Shown here one piece after another: positions 40,889 through 52,692 of a DNA stretch of 64,000 nt. Made by a program: the position numbers and the translations under genes. Source of the DNA: Entoloma clypeatum (taxonomy: Eukaryota > Basidiomycota > Agaricomycetes > Agaricales > Entolomataceae); assembly GCA_963565915.1 (NCBI GenBank), contig OY751486.1:1736001-1800000 (forward strand), written 5' to 3'. Within the stretch, counting starts at the first letter, position 1; each line of letters begins with the position of its first letter. The notes below the pieces were generated by a model. That model saw only the letters and a program-made list of their open reading frames with translations, ran no database searches and was not told the DNA's origin.

Positions 40889-42781
40889 CTAGCCACAAGA
40901 ATTGAAGCATTTATCCCCGATGCTAGCCACCAGTGGCTAGAGCCACAACTCATATCATACAGTCAGTAACCCTGCCTGTGGCTCTAGCCATGGGTGTAAG
41001 TGTGTTTATGTGAACAAATAATGAAATAAATCATTATTAATTCAGTAACTACTAATAATACAGGTGCACCATGCCATTACAGCACGTCCCCCGCCTTGCT
41101 AGCGTGCAACCCGCCGTTCCTGCGCACACCCCGCTGTTCCCACGTGCATCCTGTTGTTCCTGGGTGCATCCCGCCTTTCCCGCGTGTCCTGTGCCGCTTC
41201 TCACATGCCTCCTGCCTCCCCCGGAGGGAGTGGAAGGAGGTGATGTGGGGACAAGAACTTGACGTGGCAAGTTTAGGCTATTGATATATAGCTAGCATGT
41301 TCCTGGCCCAGGCACTCATGATGAAACGTCGGAGCTTGCCGAACCCGGCAACAGCCGAAAGTTGAACAATAGTCACAAGTCCCGTCATGTCTTCTTGTTT
41401 TTCCCACATCACCTCGTCCTCCATCCCTCCCTCCTCCCTCCTCCGTTCACCGTGGGCCACAGAGCCGCCGTGTATGTAAGCACCCCACCTTTTACGTTAC
41501 CCCAGACCTCTGACGAAACACACGGAAAACGACGTGGGAAACGGCACAGGACACGTGGAAAGGCGAGAGACGCAGGAGGAATGGCAGGAGACACAGGAGG
41601 AATGGCGGGAGACCCGAGAAATGACACGGGAGACACAGGAACGGCGGGACACGCGACGAACGAGACAGGACATGCGCAACGAATGGCAGGACACACGGGA
41701 ACGGCGGGAGGCGCGCGCCTGGCGGTATGGGACACGTGAGAAGCGGCACATGACACGCGGGAAAGGCGGGATGCACGCAAGAACAGCGGGATGCATGCAA
41801 GAACGGCAGGATACACACGATACGGCGGGATGCACAGGAACGGCAGGACACGCAAGCAACACACGACGAGCGGCGCGCGGGGAGCAAATCACGCGGGAAT
41901 GGCGCCAGGCGTGCGAGAAGTCGCACAGGGCACGCAGAAAAGACCAGATACACGGGAGGAACGGCCGGACACGTGAGAAACGGCGCAGGAACGGCGGGGC
42001 ACACAAGCAACACACGATGAACAGCGCACAACATGTGAGAACGGCGGGGCACGTGATCAGGGGCACGGGACATGTTCCTCCGTCCCTCCCTCCTCCCCCC
42101 CCCTTCATGCGAGGTCCACGGAGCCCCCGTATTGGTAAGCACCCCACCTTTCCCGTCACCTCCGACCACTGACGCGCCAAAAACGGCGAGAGACATCCCA
42201 GCAACGACACGGGAACGGTGGGCGGCGCTCGAGAAACCGCGCAGAACATGCGAGCATGGCAGGAAACCCGAGAAACAACACGGCCAAGGTGGGAGACACG
42301 GGAGGAATGGCGGGAGACGCGAGAAACAGCGCAGAGGCGGCGGGGCATGTGTGCAACACACAACGAACGGGACAGGACACGCGCGAGCAACAGCGCGGAT
42401 GTGTCAGAACCGCGGGACACGCTAGAAACAGGACAGGACACACGGCAACGGCGGGAGGTGCGCAAGAAATGGCGAGGCACGCAATGAATGGCGCAGGACA
42501 CGTGAGAGCGGCGGGACACTCGAGCAAGCAGCAGGGGTGGGGGCGCGTGGATCCACGCGGGAAAGGCGGGATGTGCGCTGGCACGACGGGGGACGCTCTG
42601 TAACGGCGGGATGCACCTGTATTATTCGTAGTTACCAAATTAATAATGTTTTATTTCATTATTTGTTCATATAAACACAATTACACACATGGCTAAAGCA
42701 ACAGGCAGGGTTATTGCCTGTGTGATATGAGTTATGGCTCTAGCCACCAGTGGCTATAAATGATTCAATTCTTGTGGCTAG
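40889..42781. mobile_element. Inverted-repeat (foldback-like) element 2
   Basis: Arms of about 190 bases, 40889-41085 and 42605-42781, are inverted copies beginning CTAGCCACAAGAATTGAA. The interior holds degenerate tandem units of the type ACACGCGAGAACGGCGGG (41560-42060 and 42170-42600), a CT-rich part and ATATATAGC. All long open frames over it, on both strands, follow from the repeats. No transposase, so non-autonomous. No clean target duplication was found. The central segment (41250-41400) matches the centre of element 1. Confidence 0.7.
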
Positions 42782-42815
42782 AGCCAGGATACAGAAGGCT
42801 ATATTGTACCGCTAA

Positions 42816-43104
42816 GGCTCCGCTAAAGTCGTTTTGATGCGCCCATGTGGTAGACAACGCCACAGATATGCCCTTTGTCCATATATGAACCCCTGCCACA
42901 CTGGAGAGACCACTATTTCAATATCTTGGTTTTGCGATGCGCCCGGGACAATGCCGACGAGTTACCACGAGGTATCAGCTGCATCAATTAAGGGTCGCCT
43001 TGGTAAGCCACCCATCAGATTCGATCTCTATCAATGCTCGCCATAAGGTCACGTTGATCGTGATGTATCAAATCTGATCTCAGTCTGTGTCATCCAATGT
43101 CATT
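42816..43104 (+). repeat. Direct repeat, right copy
   Basis: The same block as 40561-40848, starting CGCTAAAGTCGTTTTGATGC. Substitutions between the copies are mostly C/T and G/A. Confidence 0.7.
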
Positions 43105-44414
43105 TCAATATTCCCAATATGGACGATTTGGACGTGAAGCACGGCGCACGTTGACCAAACCTCTCGCGAGAATGTCTCCGGTCAAGCCCCGACATATGGT
43201 AGACAGTGCTAGTGTCATCGATAACTCCAATATAACCCATCTCCTTGTTTCACACTTCGTCGCAAGACGATCCCATAGCTCTCGAGTATCATAGCTAAGC
43301 CCATAGTGGTGACCAGCGCTATGTCCTACATTGCCAGGGTCACTGGTCTCTCTCTAACGTCGCCACTAAGTCCTCAGAATCGGAGCTCATCTAGGACTCT
43401 CTATATCCCTTAGAGATAGTGTGAAAGGGTGCAAAATGCGCAGATTTTAGGCCTAGACGCATCGCAGCCTTATCAGGTGGTCATTTACATTGATGGGGAC
43501 ATGATGCTGGTAGAGTCCCGGGTGCCGGTTGCTAGTCGGTTGGAGAGCAGATGCCGGTTGAGTCCATCTTACTGGTTTCTGGTGCCGGTCAGAGGTTGCC
43601 GGGAAAAGGTTGCTGGTAGAACGCAATGTGCCGGTTGTGTCGGTGGTGCAGGTCATTTACATTGATGGGGACATGAAGCCGGTAGAGTCCGCGGTGCTGG
43701 TTGCTAGTGCCGGTTGGAGAACAGATGCCGGTTGAGTCCATCATACCGGTTTCTGGTGCCGGATGGATACTGTGGCATATATCGTCTGTAAATTTATGTG
43801 TTACATACAACTGGACAGGGATGTCAAATCAACTGGGTGGTGTATGATCTATCAACCAGAGCAAATGCTCTGTCAGCGTCAGCAGCCAGGGTATGCCACA
43901 TTGCTGACTTCCTGCAAGCATATGCTGCTGGTCCTGCGTGGGACACATTCTCCTCCTTCCGCTCATTCCACCAACTGGCCTTGAACAGAAAATACCTGAC
44001 GGTCCACTGCATTTCATATCCAACAAGAATGGTTTCCTCTTCCGAACAAAGTTTCTGGGCCCGGCCACGTAACCAGTGCACACGTCGGACTGGAAAGTGT
44101 CATGATACTCAACGGTCAACAATAGGTTAACACGCACATTCTTGCAATGCCTGTGGGGTGGTTTGGTTCGTAGGCTGCCCAGTCTGCCATATCCATGACA
44201 GCCGGAGGGTTGAGGACCCAGGAGTGTTAGGATTCAATAGGGCCGTGCTTGATTTGACATCCTGTTTTGATAAAACACGGAACATGGAGAGGATGACGGG
44301 ACCGGCATCCAGGCGGACCATCGCCACCTGGCATTTAGTGTATGCCCGGCAATGAAGGGTTATTCAATTGTTGAGATTAGATATGGTTGAGCGAGCCCTG
44401 CTGCGAACACTCTT
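43105..44414. other. Unassigned; GCCGGT-rich tandem duplication
   Basis: 43470-43765 holds two tandem copies of about 195 bases, each starting near GTCATTTACATTGATGGGGA (43479, 43646), rich in GCCGGT. 43770-44340 has open frames on both strands with no recognisable domain. Confidence 0.4.
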
Positions 44415-45140
44415 TCATGGGGCCACTCTTATGACATGGGAATATTGAAACGACTTCTCGGCAATAGCCTCTTGTAAAGCATTGAGATGTTGGACTGCTT
44501 GCCACCTCCTGAGAGTGAGCTCCAAAGCACAATGCGGCGGATGTGGAACGTCAGATGTGGATGGCATGGGCAGCGGTCGAGACTGAACCGGCACCATGTC
44601 TGAGGAAGATGCCGGTTCCCCAAAAGCCGGTGCTGTGTGACTTTGTGCCGGCTCATCATCCTCATCAAGGTTGTCGAAGGCTGATGGCTCATCATCATCT
44701 CTTGTGGTATTGAAACCCCCTGCAATACCGGAAACTGTTTGTTGCAGTGTTTCCAGCATAACGAACTCGGCATTGTCACACACTTTGGATCCAAGCATTG
44801 CGAGCTTGATGGCACGAAAGCGATTTTCACAAGGCGCTTTCTGCCAAGTGCTGGTCCCATCAATCAACACCAGCATCACACACATTGGGGACTCACTGTC
44901 AGATGCTCTGTTGCTGTTTCCATGAATTCTTGATACTCTTCACATCGTGCGATCATGCCAGCACCCTCAGAGAGCCAAATATCGGATGTGTTTTTTTGCC
45001 GGACATGATCTGCCTTGAAGTTACCATCCGCGACAAAAAAGTGTCAGTACACCCATTTATTGGGGTCATCTCTCCAGTTTGCTGGCAGATTGATCCCAGG
45101 CTGAGGGCACACCGCACAGAAATTCGCAAGCTCTCCTGGT

Positions 45141-47472
45141 TAGTGTTCGAAAGTTGGGTTTGGTTTGGTTAATTGACCCCAAATCCATTAACCTAAACCT
45201 TAACTGGTTAAGAAATTTTCAGAAAAAAATCTAAACCAGACCAAACCATCATTAACCAGTTAATTTTTCATTGCTTTGGTTAATTTGTTGGTTAAACTCA
45301 GTTAAACCATACAAATATCACAAATTGTCCACCAGAGCCATGTTACTTAGTTAATTTGCTGTTGACATAGGTTCACACATGATTAAACCATCCAAACACA
45401 TGATTTTTGGCATGTGTGCCCTCATTGCAGAGTCAGCAGTGGGTGGATGCGTCGTTTCGACATTGGATGACACGCATCATGCGCGCATCAAATGTGTCAA
45501 ATACATGTAAACAAATCCTCAAAAACATCGCACATCTGCTTATTATATCCACACAGGAACAAGTAAGGGTTTCTACTATATCAATTAGGTAGGAGGGGAC
45601 CATATATCATCAAGTATGTATTTATTTTATGAAACTTTGCCACGGATTTTGAGTTATAGAGGTGCCGTGCTCTGACCAAATAATAGTAAACAATGCGCAA
45701 AATGCATCGCGCAGGCGCGCGGGGTGCCTTTCTCATGATCTAATAATAGTTTGAAGTAATAGAACTATATATGGGATATGTATTCACCTTCTGAGACACT
45801 GTGTATAATTTTTGGAAGTCCAGATAAGATAGAAATAATGAAATGTGGAGATTTCAGAAAAAGTGGTATATCTCCCCAAGGAATGAACCAAATTTGAAAA
45901 ACCAATGTGTGATGGGATCCCCTGAATGTGGAGAATCCAAAGCTGAAATAAAAAATTTTGGTCAAATTTTCGAACTATTTTGCTCATATTCACATTGTTA
46001 AGTCCTTGAAACTTATTTGAATGGTCTCAATAGGTTTACATACAATGGTTCAATAGTATATATATATTACAGGTAGTTGAAAGTGCTTGTGGAAAGGAGG
46101 AAGTAAGAAAATGCTGGTTTTTGTGTTTGAGAAAACCCATGATGCACTGTTGATCACAATTTACATTGTATTTTGATGCATCATTGTGGTGTACAGACTT
46201 TCTACCATACAAAGCTCATGTATCTAACTCTTTATATAACTTAAGAACTATTTTTGGTGCTTTTGGTGCCACAGTTTGGACATTGAGGGCGCGATTTTCA
46301 ACAACGCGCATCGCTCGGCAATTGCCGGAATTCGAACACTCGACACCAGCCAAAGCTTCCCACACTCTTGTTTTCCCCCACCTCCACTCCATCTGGCCAC
46401 CATCTGTGCCCAATGGCCACCACTCAGCCGCCTCAAGCGCCCAACGGCCTCTCTAATGCCCAATGGCCCCTCCTTGCGCCCAATGCCCCCCTCTAGCATC
46501 CAATGACCCCAACTCGTGCCCAACGTCCTCCAACGTCCTCGCTTCGCGCCCAACGGCCTCCTCTCGCGCCGAATGGCCCCCTCTAGCGCCCAACGACCCC
46601 AACTTGTGGCCAACGGCCTCCCTTCGTGCTGAATGGCCCCTCCTCGCGCCCAATGCCCCCTCTCCCACCGAAGGGCCCCCACTCGCGTCCAACCCCCTCC
46701 TGTGGCCCCCAATGGCGTCCCAAGCCCATCTCTCGAGCCCAATGGCCTCCAACGGCCCACTCTCGTGCCGAACGGCCCCCACTTGCGTCCAACGGCCTCC
46801 TTTCACCCCCCAATGCGTCCCTCACCTGTTTCTCGCGCCAACGGCCGTTTTTTGTGCCCAACGGCCTCGACTCACGCCCAACAGTTTCCACCCATCCACA
46901 ACACCCGTCTCTCGTGCCCAACGGCCCTCCGACTCACGTCCAATGACCTGCACTCATGCCCAACGCCCAATGCCGTCCACGTGCGCCCAATTGCCCGTCT
47001 CTCCTGTCCAACGGCCTCGACAAATGCCAAATGGCCCCCAACCCACGTCCAATAACCTGCACTCACGCCCAATGGCCTCACTTGCGCCCAACGCTGTCCA
47101 CGCTCGCGCAAATCACCTTGGATTTTTTTTTAGTATTTAATGTAGTTAGACGCGGGCTTTTTTTTAGTATTTACTGTAGTTAGACTCATAGTTCTATAAT
47201 GTAAGATTGGCAAGACTGGTGGGACCAGGCTCCCATTGGTCTTGTCTCCTTTTCTGTCATTTTCGTGTGAGTGAGAGACCCCCTTGCTTGTATGAAGGTC
47301 AGTGGTTTAAACCGGTTAAACCTGGTTAATTTATTTTTCCCAAAGTGATTAACTTAAACCAGTGGTATGTCTAAATCTAATTAACTCAAACCAGTCGGTT
47401 AACCAAACCACTGGTTTGGTTTGGTCTGGTTAGTGGTTAATTTCTTTTTTTTAACTGGACTTTCGAACACTA
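45141..47472. mobile_element. Non-autonomous hAT element carrying satellite DNA
   Basis: 2332 bases with perfect 14-base terminal inverted repeats, TAGTGTTCGAAAGT, flanked by identical 8-base duplications CTCCTGGT (45133-45140 and 47473-47480). Eight-base duplications and TAGnG termini are hAT hallmarks. Subterminal zones on both sides are packed with TTGGTTAA/TTAACCA words, as expected for transposase-binding sites. No transposase is encoded. The interior has AT-rich filler, then a 20-base satellite array (46380-47110). It interrupts a KDZ gene whose reading frame resumes on each side, so the insertion is later than the gene. Confidence 0.93.
46380..47110. repeat. 20-base satellite array inside the hAT element
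   Basis: Diverged units such as CCCAACGGCCTCCTCTCGCG with a 20- to 21-base spacing over about 730 bases. It is the same family as the arrays at 5041-5440 (inverted) and 6010-6440. Open frames across it, up to 225 codons, are repeat artefacts. Confidence 0.85.
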
Positions 47473-48888
47473 CTCCTGGTCCCGACTGATGGAAATCGCC
47501 AGACCTGTGGCCATGCCCGGCCCACTTCTTGTTCTTCAACCACCGCCACAGTTGAGACATTCGCAAAAGCTCCTGGTACAGGTTCAGTGTTTTTGCCGGT
47601 GCCGTTGGAAATGTTAGCCGCCGAAGCTTCTGAAAATATTGATAGGCAGAAGCTTTGCATTCCAAATTAGAAATGCGGTAGTCGTCCAACACTGCAACGG
47701 TAAATAGTGTTCAATAGCATGAAAATGTCGCCAGTACCAACCGGCAGTACATGAGATCTGTGTGAATGCCATCAGTTCCATGGCACAAACAGGTCACCAG
47801 GGCAATGTGATGGATTCCGTTTATATGCATAATCTGGACATAATGGTTATTGAGGGTGTCCTGCCTTGGGGCGGAATGTGTTGAGTCTGTAGAACCGGCA
47901 CCCATACCGGCATTTCCATCGGCACTACCGGTCGCACTCGACAGGTAGCCATAGAGAGGTTCCAAATCTGACTTGTCTTCTTCATTGGATCCGTCTGATT
48001 CCTTGTCATCTTCGTCATCAGTGGGCCCTGTCCTAGATGTAAAGCTGTCGGCTCCTTGTGTTGCTGGTCGTGCAAAGCTGCCGGTCTGCAATGCCATACA
48101 CAGCCTGACCTGTTCCTCCTTGTCCCTGACCAATTGCAAGGTCTCCAAAATGTCTTTCTGGAAGGTGAGAGATCGGCAAAGGGATGTGTCTAGATGATGT
48201 TGCACGAGAATATATACACCAACCTCCCAGAGGTCTGCCGAGCGGAAGAAGGTACCTGTCCAGCATTCGATACGATGTAGCGGATTATCACAATGTGAGT
48301 GGCGCATGCAGCAGCGACACAGAAGTGGTGAGGATGTGCAGTCCTTGCACCTCCATATTCCTTGTTTCCGCCCAACACAACCCATGCAAATTCCATTGCT
48401 TGGCAATGCCTCGCGTGCAAGCAGGGCTGCTAACAGACTTTCTGCATGGTTGACAAACTCCTGCATCCACATTGGTTGCTATGAGATAGTCATTAATCAA
48501 TATTAAGCATGACATGAATTTCAAATGACCTTGTTTTTTGCACAAGCAACAATGGGTTGGTCTCCATCATCATTGCTATACATGCCAATACTAACTCCAT
48601 CAAGGTTCACTCCATCAAGATTATCATTCGGAACGACCTCGACCTCTGTTGTTGTTCCTTCTTGGCTACCTTGTGCCATTGGCCTGAGTGGTACTTCAAT
48701 CCTTCGTATGATTGTCCCTGTCCAGGTGTTTGTCCTAACCTCTTTGAATGTCACGATGTTGATTGCCTCATCATCACCTTCAACTAACATGGCCTTGCCC
48801 TTTTCCCGTTTACGTTTTCTTGAGTGCATTGGAATTGTAGGAGTGTTGTTGTTCATCTGTGATGGATTAAGGAAGAAAGTGTCCTTGT

Positions 48889-50165
48889 TTGATCAAATAT
48901 TCCCCGTTCCAGCCTCATGTTCCAGATCGCAACAACACTGTAGATAATGGGATTTTGGATGTCATTGCCAATATCTCATCCCACCACAATGATGCCAATC
49001 AAGAAAGTGAAGAAGACCAGACAAGACTGCCAATACACATGAGCCGAGCGTGCTGTGATCGATGTTCACAAAGATCAATACCGATCGCAAACCACCTCCA
49101 AACTCCGGGGACATGTTTTCAAATTCAACATACTCCCTGACATCTTCGACCACTGGACAAAGATGCCCGATGCATCTGCAATGCCGGGAATTGATATCAC
49201 GTCCAATGGATTCCCTCGGGTACCCGATATATCATTGGAAAACTGGAAGAAGGAAGAGCTTGAGGATCTCATGAGAAGCTACAGTATTTCAGCAAGCACT
49301 ACAGTATGACTTTCACTCATGTTCGATCTTCGTGGCCTCCTGATGAGTGAGAACAGAGCTGGCCTCAGGTAATCGCAAGAACCATGTGCCATTTAGCACT
49401 CTGGCGACAGAAACATCCCAATTTGTCACACCCGAGTATCTACCCCCGGACTTCAACATCCGAGATCCTTGTAACCTCAAGAAGCAGGAGATCCAAGAAT
49501 TCTTTGCTCACGTGAAGGACCGGCAAGATGAGCATGGTCCTGAAAATGCCTTTCGCTTCTACCAGTACCAGGACAAGGACCACAATTATTGCGCAGCGGT
49601 GTATCCTGAGAGTGGTGTGCCGGCGAGCGGCACCAGCAGGGAAACAAATGCCGGTCAGAATCCTGGTATTGCGCCGGTGACCGGCACTGGCACAGATGCC
49701 GGGAATGCCTCATCACACCCAGACTCGACTGTCACCAGTCAACAGCAGAACAATACTCGTGTTGCGCTGGTGGCCCAAAATAGCAGGGCGTCAGATGCCA
49801 GTCACAATACTTGGGTGCCAGTGACTGGCACCAGCACAGATGCCGGTAATCCCTCATCACATCCAGACTTAATTGTCATCAATCAACAACAAATGGATGC
49901 CCTCATAGCTCAGGGAATATCCCCTGTACCTCCGGTCAATGGACCAAACGAGGGGGATCCTCAATATGCAGTGCCAGTCACGTCCTTACTCCTTTTGCCG
50001 GTGCCGGTTGGCTCATCAAGCAGTGTGGCCGGTCCATCGGAACAATTCTTGATTGATCCCACCCTGATTGAGGGAGGGGGGGAACATGATACAGGTAAGT
50101 CCTGCAACTTGCAAGGGAGGTGTTCATCAACTGGTGTCTTTGAGGTCATCAACACATGCCGGTAA
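48889..50165 (+). pseudogene. Unknown gene remnant with GCCGGT-rich C-terminal part
   Basis: The open frame 49055-49309 (containing Trp-Lys-Lys-Glu-Glu-Leu-Glu-Asp-Leu) and the frame 49347-50165 probably belong to one gene separated by an intron or frameshift near 49300. The latter has a folded-looking start with Leu-Pro-Pro-Asp-Phe-Asn-Ile-Arg-Asp-Pro. From about residue 95 it becomes Ser/Thr/Pro-rich with two copies of a Thr-Gly-Thr..Thr-Asp-Ala-Gly-Asn-x-Ser-Ser-His-Pro-Asp segment, driven by GCCGGT words. It lies head to head with the CxC2/KDZ gene, 33 bases apart. Function unknown; such partners may travel with KDZ elements. Confidence 0.4.
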
Positions 50166-50596
50166 ACCGGCAACGTCGGATGAAAACAGCTGATCAGTTG
50201 GCACGTGAGGAGGCAGAAAAACTTGTCAATAAGCCAGCACGTCGTCGAAGTGCGAGGCATAAACACTAACCGAATATCTCATTGGTTCTCACGTTCCTGT
50301 AATTTCCCAGAAATGAGAATATAAATATTTTGAACCCATAAAGGGTTCCAAGTTCATATATAATATATATACAAAAAAAAGTCCGCAGCTAAAGGAGTGA
50401 CCAGCAATTACCTCTGTGCCTTAGGGCACCCACGTTTCTCGTCATCACCGGTAGCCTTTTGCTTCTTACCCCTTGTGGGTTTGTCAATGTCCATGGCGTC
50501 AGACGGAATCGAAGGTGAGGCCGAACCGGACCGGCTACGTGTGTGCGGGTATGGCAGGACCGGCACAGCGAGCTCTGCCGGCTGTGGTGTCGTACC

Positions 50597-52690
50597 TCAT
50601 GAGTTCGACCTTGTGTTTGGGTAGGGGACCAGCGATGGTGCTGGGGTTGGACTTCGGGTCGGCTTTCCTGCTTCTGGCATGACAAGGGTGACATGGGTGG
50701 CTACGGTTTCCTGCAAGTTCAGCGGGGTGGCAGGTATGAGCTGCACGGCCAGGTGTGGGGGCGGCTCGACCATTGGGGCGGTGGGGACAGTGGAGGGGAC
50801 CGGGTCAACGTCTTGTGCCGGTTGTGGTGCCGGTCCAGGTAGACCAGCAATCAGGTCTGCATCAGGCATTGGGTGCACATCGCCCCCCAAACCAAGGTCC
50901 CGCTCAACATCGGCCTGCGGCTCTAGGTCCTTCTGTGCCGGTGAAGCAGAGGTGGTGAGGACAGTTGAGCAGACCGGGTTGACGCCCTCTGCCGGTCCAG
51001 GTGGACTGGCAACTGGGTTGGTGTCCACTGCCCAGTTATCGTCGCCTGCTGCTCCAAGTGGCTTCTCAACATCGGCCTGGGGCTCGGGGTGCTCCTGTGC
51101 CGGTTCAAGTGGCAACACATTGTCTGCTTGTGCCGGGGCATCTTGTGCAGTGAAGGTTGCCGGGGACGGTGTCCATGTTGCCGGCTTCAACATGGCCTGG
51201 GATTTCCTGTTCCCTTCCCCCACAGAAGCTCCCTCTAAGTCCTCACTCAAAGAAGAATCCGACTGATCCATTTGGCACAGTGTGGGGTTTGCCATCGTGT
51301 CCGGTATTCTGGGTGAGAGATGGCGCACCGCAGAGGCCTCTTGGAGGGGTGTCGAGGGGGAAGGACCGGGTCGGAAGGGGGCCAATGGCGGGGATTGCGG
51401 GGTCCCCGGTGGTGAGGCGGAAGGGCCGTGCTTGACGGGACCAGCAGGCGGGTTGGGGGGTGTCTCAGCTTTCGTCCACCTGAGCCAAGTGAGCTGTGTT
51501 GCTTGTGGAAGATCTTCATCAGCAAAGTCGGCAGGCAGGCCCAAGTACTCGCAGACGCCCAACATTGTCCTTGTGAGCCGGTCGATACCCGCCTCCACAG
51601 CCTCTAGCCATTCAAGGACGGTCACCTCCTGGGCCGTGAACTGTGTTTCCGCCCAAGAAAAGATGGTTTGCAGCTTTGTTGTGATGGCCACCATCTTCTG
51701 GTCATATGTGGCAAGCCGTTCACCCACAGTGTCCATCCTCACCTGGTTGGCATGGAGGGCCTGTTCTGACTCTCTTCAAAATCCACCGGCTCATCCGTTG
51801 AGGTCTTCAAGATAGCTCTCAACCCGAGCAATGTAAGTCCTTGATCTTGTCATCATGGAGGCTGGGACCACTCACCTGCCGCCTCGAGCGTCTCTAGCAA
51901 TTCTACTCATTGGCCCTGTGAACGAGGGGTGGGTGCCGGTGATGGTACCGGCTTTGCTGCTGGTGGTACCGCTTTGCTGCCGGTTGTGGTACCAGTTCTG
52001 ACCCTGTTCCCCCCACGCAATCGGCATCGCTCATCTCAACGTACATGGTGGTCCCCTTCTTCTTCCCCCGCTTCTGCATTTCCTCCTTGAACTCCTCATG
52101 GAGCCTTTCACGGTCCACCTTGCGAAACAACCTCATGTGTTCCTGTTGCTTCGGAAACACACCTCCCTTGGGCCTGCTATACATGCACCTTTCCTTGAGC
52201 CTTGCACACCGCACACAAGCCCCACCCCCAACTTCCTTCTGGCAAGTGTTGTTCATCTTCTGGCATGGCTCACATGGCTCATCATGCAGCTCGCCCGTGG
52301 TTTTCGGCTCGCGGCGACGTTGACGAGGTTTCTTGGAGGGAGGTGGGAGAGGCCCTTTTGACGTCTCCAGGGCTGGATCCTGCGGTTCATCCACATCCAT
52401 CTCCTCGTCAGTCGGGCTACGTGCCCATTGCTTCCCCTTCCCCTTCCCCTGTTCCCCATCCATACCCTTGCGTGCCTGTTCCTTTCCCTTGACCTTCGAC
52501 CGGCCCTTAAGCCTGTATTTCTCATCCGATCTGGTCAAGCTGCCACCTACCATTTGTGTGTCTGCGATGATGGGGCATGGCCTTGCATGCCGGTCCAGCC
52601 AGTTTTGAGGAGGGTGCCGGCTGGGCAGGGGGTGTGGGTTTGGAATGGGGTACCGGTGGGGAGGGAGTTGCCGGGTGGGAAGGGGGTGAT
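50597..52690 (-). pseudogene. Second Zn2Cys6 gene, with proline-rich C-terminal region
   Basis: Minus strand. The 5' end is cut near 52690 by a gypsy fragment. The first frame (to about 51903) has a basic stretch and then six cysteines spaced C-x2-C-x6-C-x8-C-x2-C-x6-C (52275-52184), a textbook fungal Zn2Cys6 domain, followed by a charged coiled-coil-like helix. A small exon near 51850-51780 (Tyr-Ile-Ala-Arg-Val-Glu-Ser-Tyr-Leu-Glu-Asp-Leu) links to the last frame 51742-50597, which starts helical and becomes Pro/Ala-rich. A 1-2 base frame break near 51775 is visible, so the copy is decayed. The last frame resembles 679-1401. Probably a DNA-binding protein of a mobile-element family; targets unknown. 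Confidence 0.6.
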
Positions 52691-52692
52691 AT

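Larger units (their letters stand above)
44415..48856 (-). pseudogene. CxC2/KDZ transposase gene, split by a hAT element
   Basis: Exons on the minus strand: 48856-48536 (basic/acidic lead), about 48484-47750 with the CxC2 cysteine cluster (Cys-x2-Cys...Cys-x2-Cys...Cys-x2-Cys...His..Cys, about 48400-48290), and about 47692-47481. Then come 45132 downward and 44885-44415. With the hAT insertion (45141-47472) and one target copy ignored, the frame runs from Gly-Pro-Gly into Asn-Phe-Cys-Ala-Val-Cys-Pro-Gln-Pro-Gly-Ile-Asn-Leu-Pro, then Ala-Asp-Gly-Asn-Phe-Lys-Ala-Asp-His-Val, hallmarks of KDZ proteins. A TGA sits at 45044-45046. The part after Lys-Ala-Pro-Cys-Glu-Asn jumps to a tail resembling the KDZ C-terminus ('Glu-Lys-Ser-Phe-Gln-Tyr-Ser-His-Val'), so most of the catalytic domain seems deleted. 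Confidence 0.8.

Noticed and set aside
41492..42519. Minus-strand frames of 289 and 340 codons (Cys/Ser/Arg-rich)
   Set aside because: They read through degenerate tandem repeats of foldback element 2; cysteines come from the repeat, not from a zinc domain.
45784..45993. Transposase remnant inside the hAT element
   Set aside because: The short AT-rich frame shows no hAT dimerisation or catalytic motif; the element is best called non-autonomous.
46463..47140. 225-codon plus-strand frame and its minus-strand partners
   Set aside because: Lies wholly in the satellite array of the hAT element.
50679..51266. 195-codon plus-strand frame (Gly/Ser-rich)
   Set aside because: Antisense shadow of the Pro/Ala-rich part of the second Zn2Cys6 gene.
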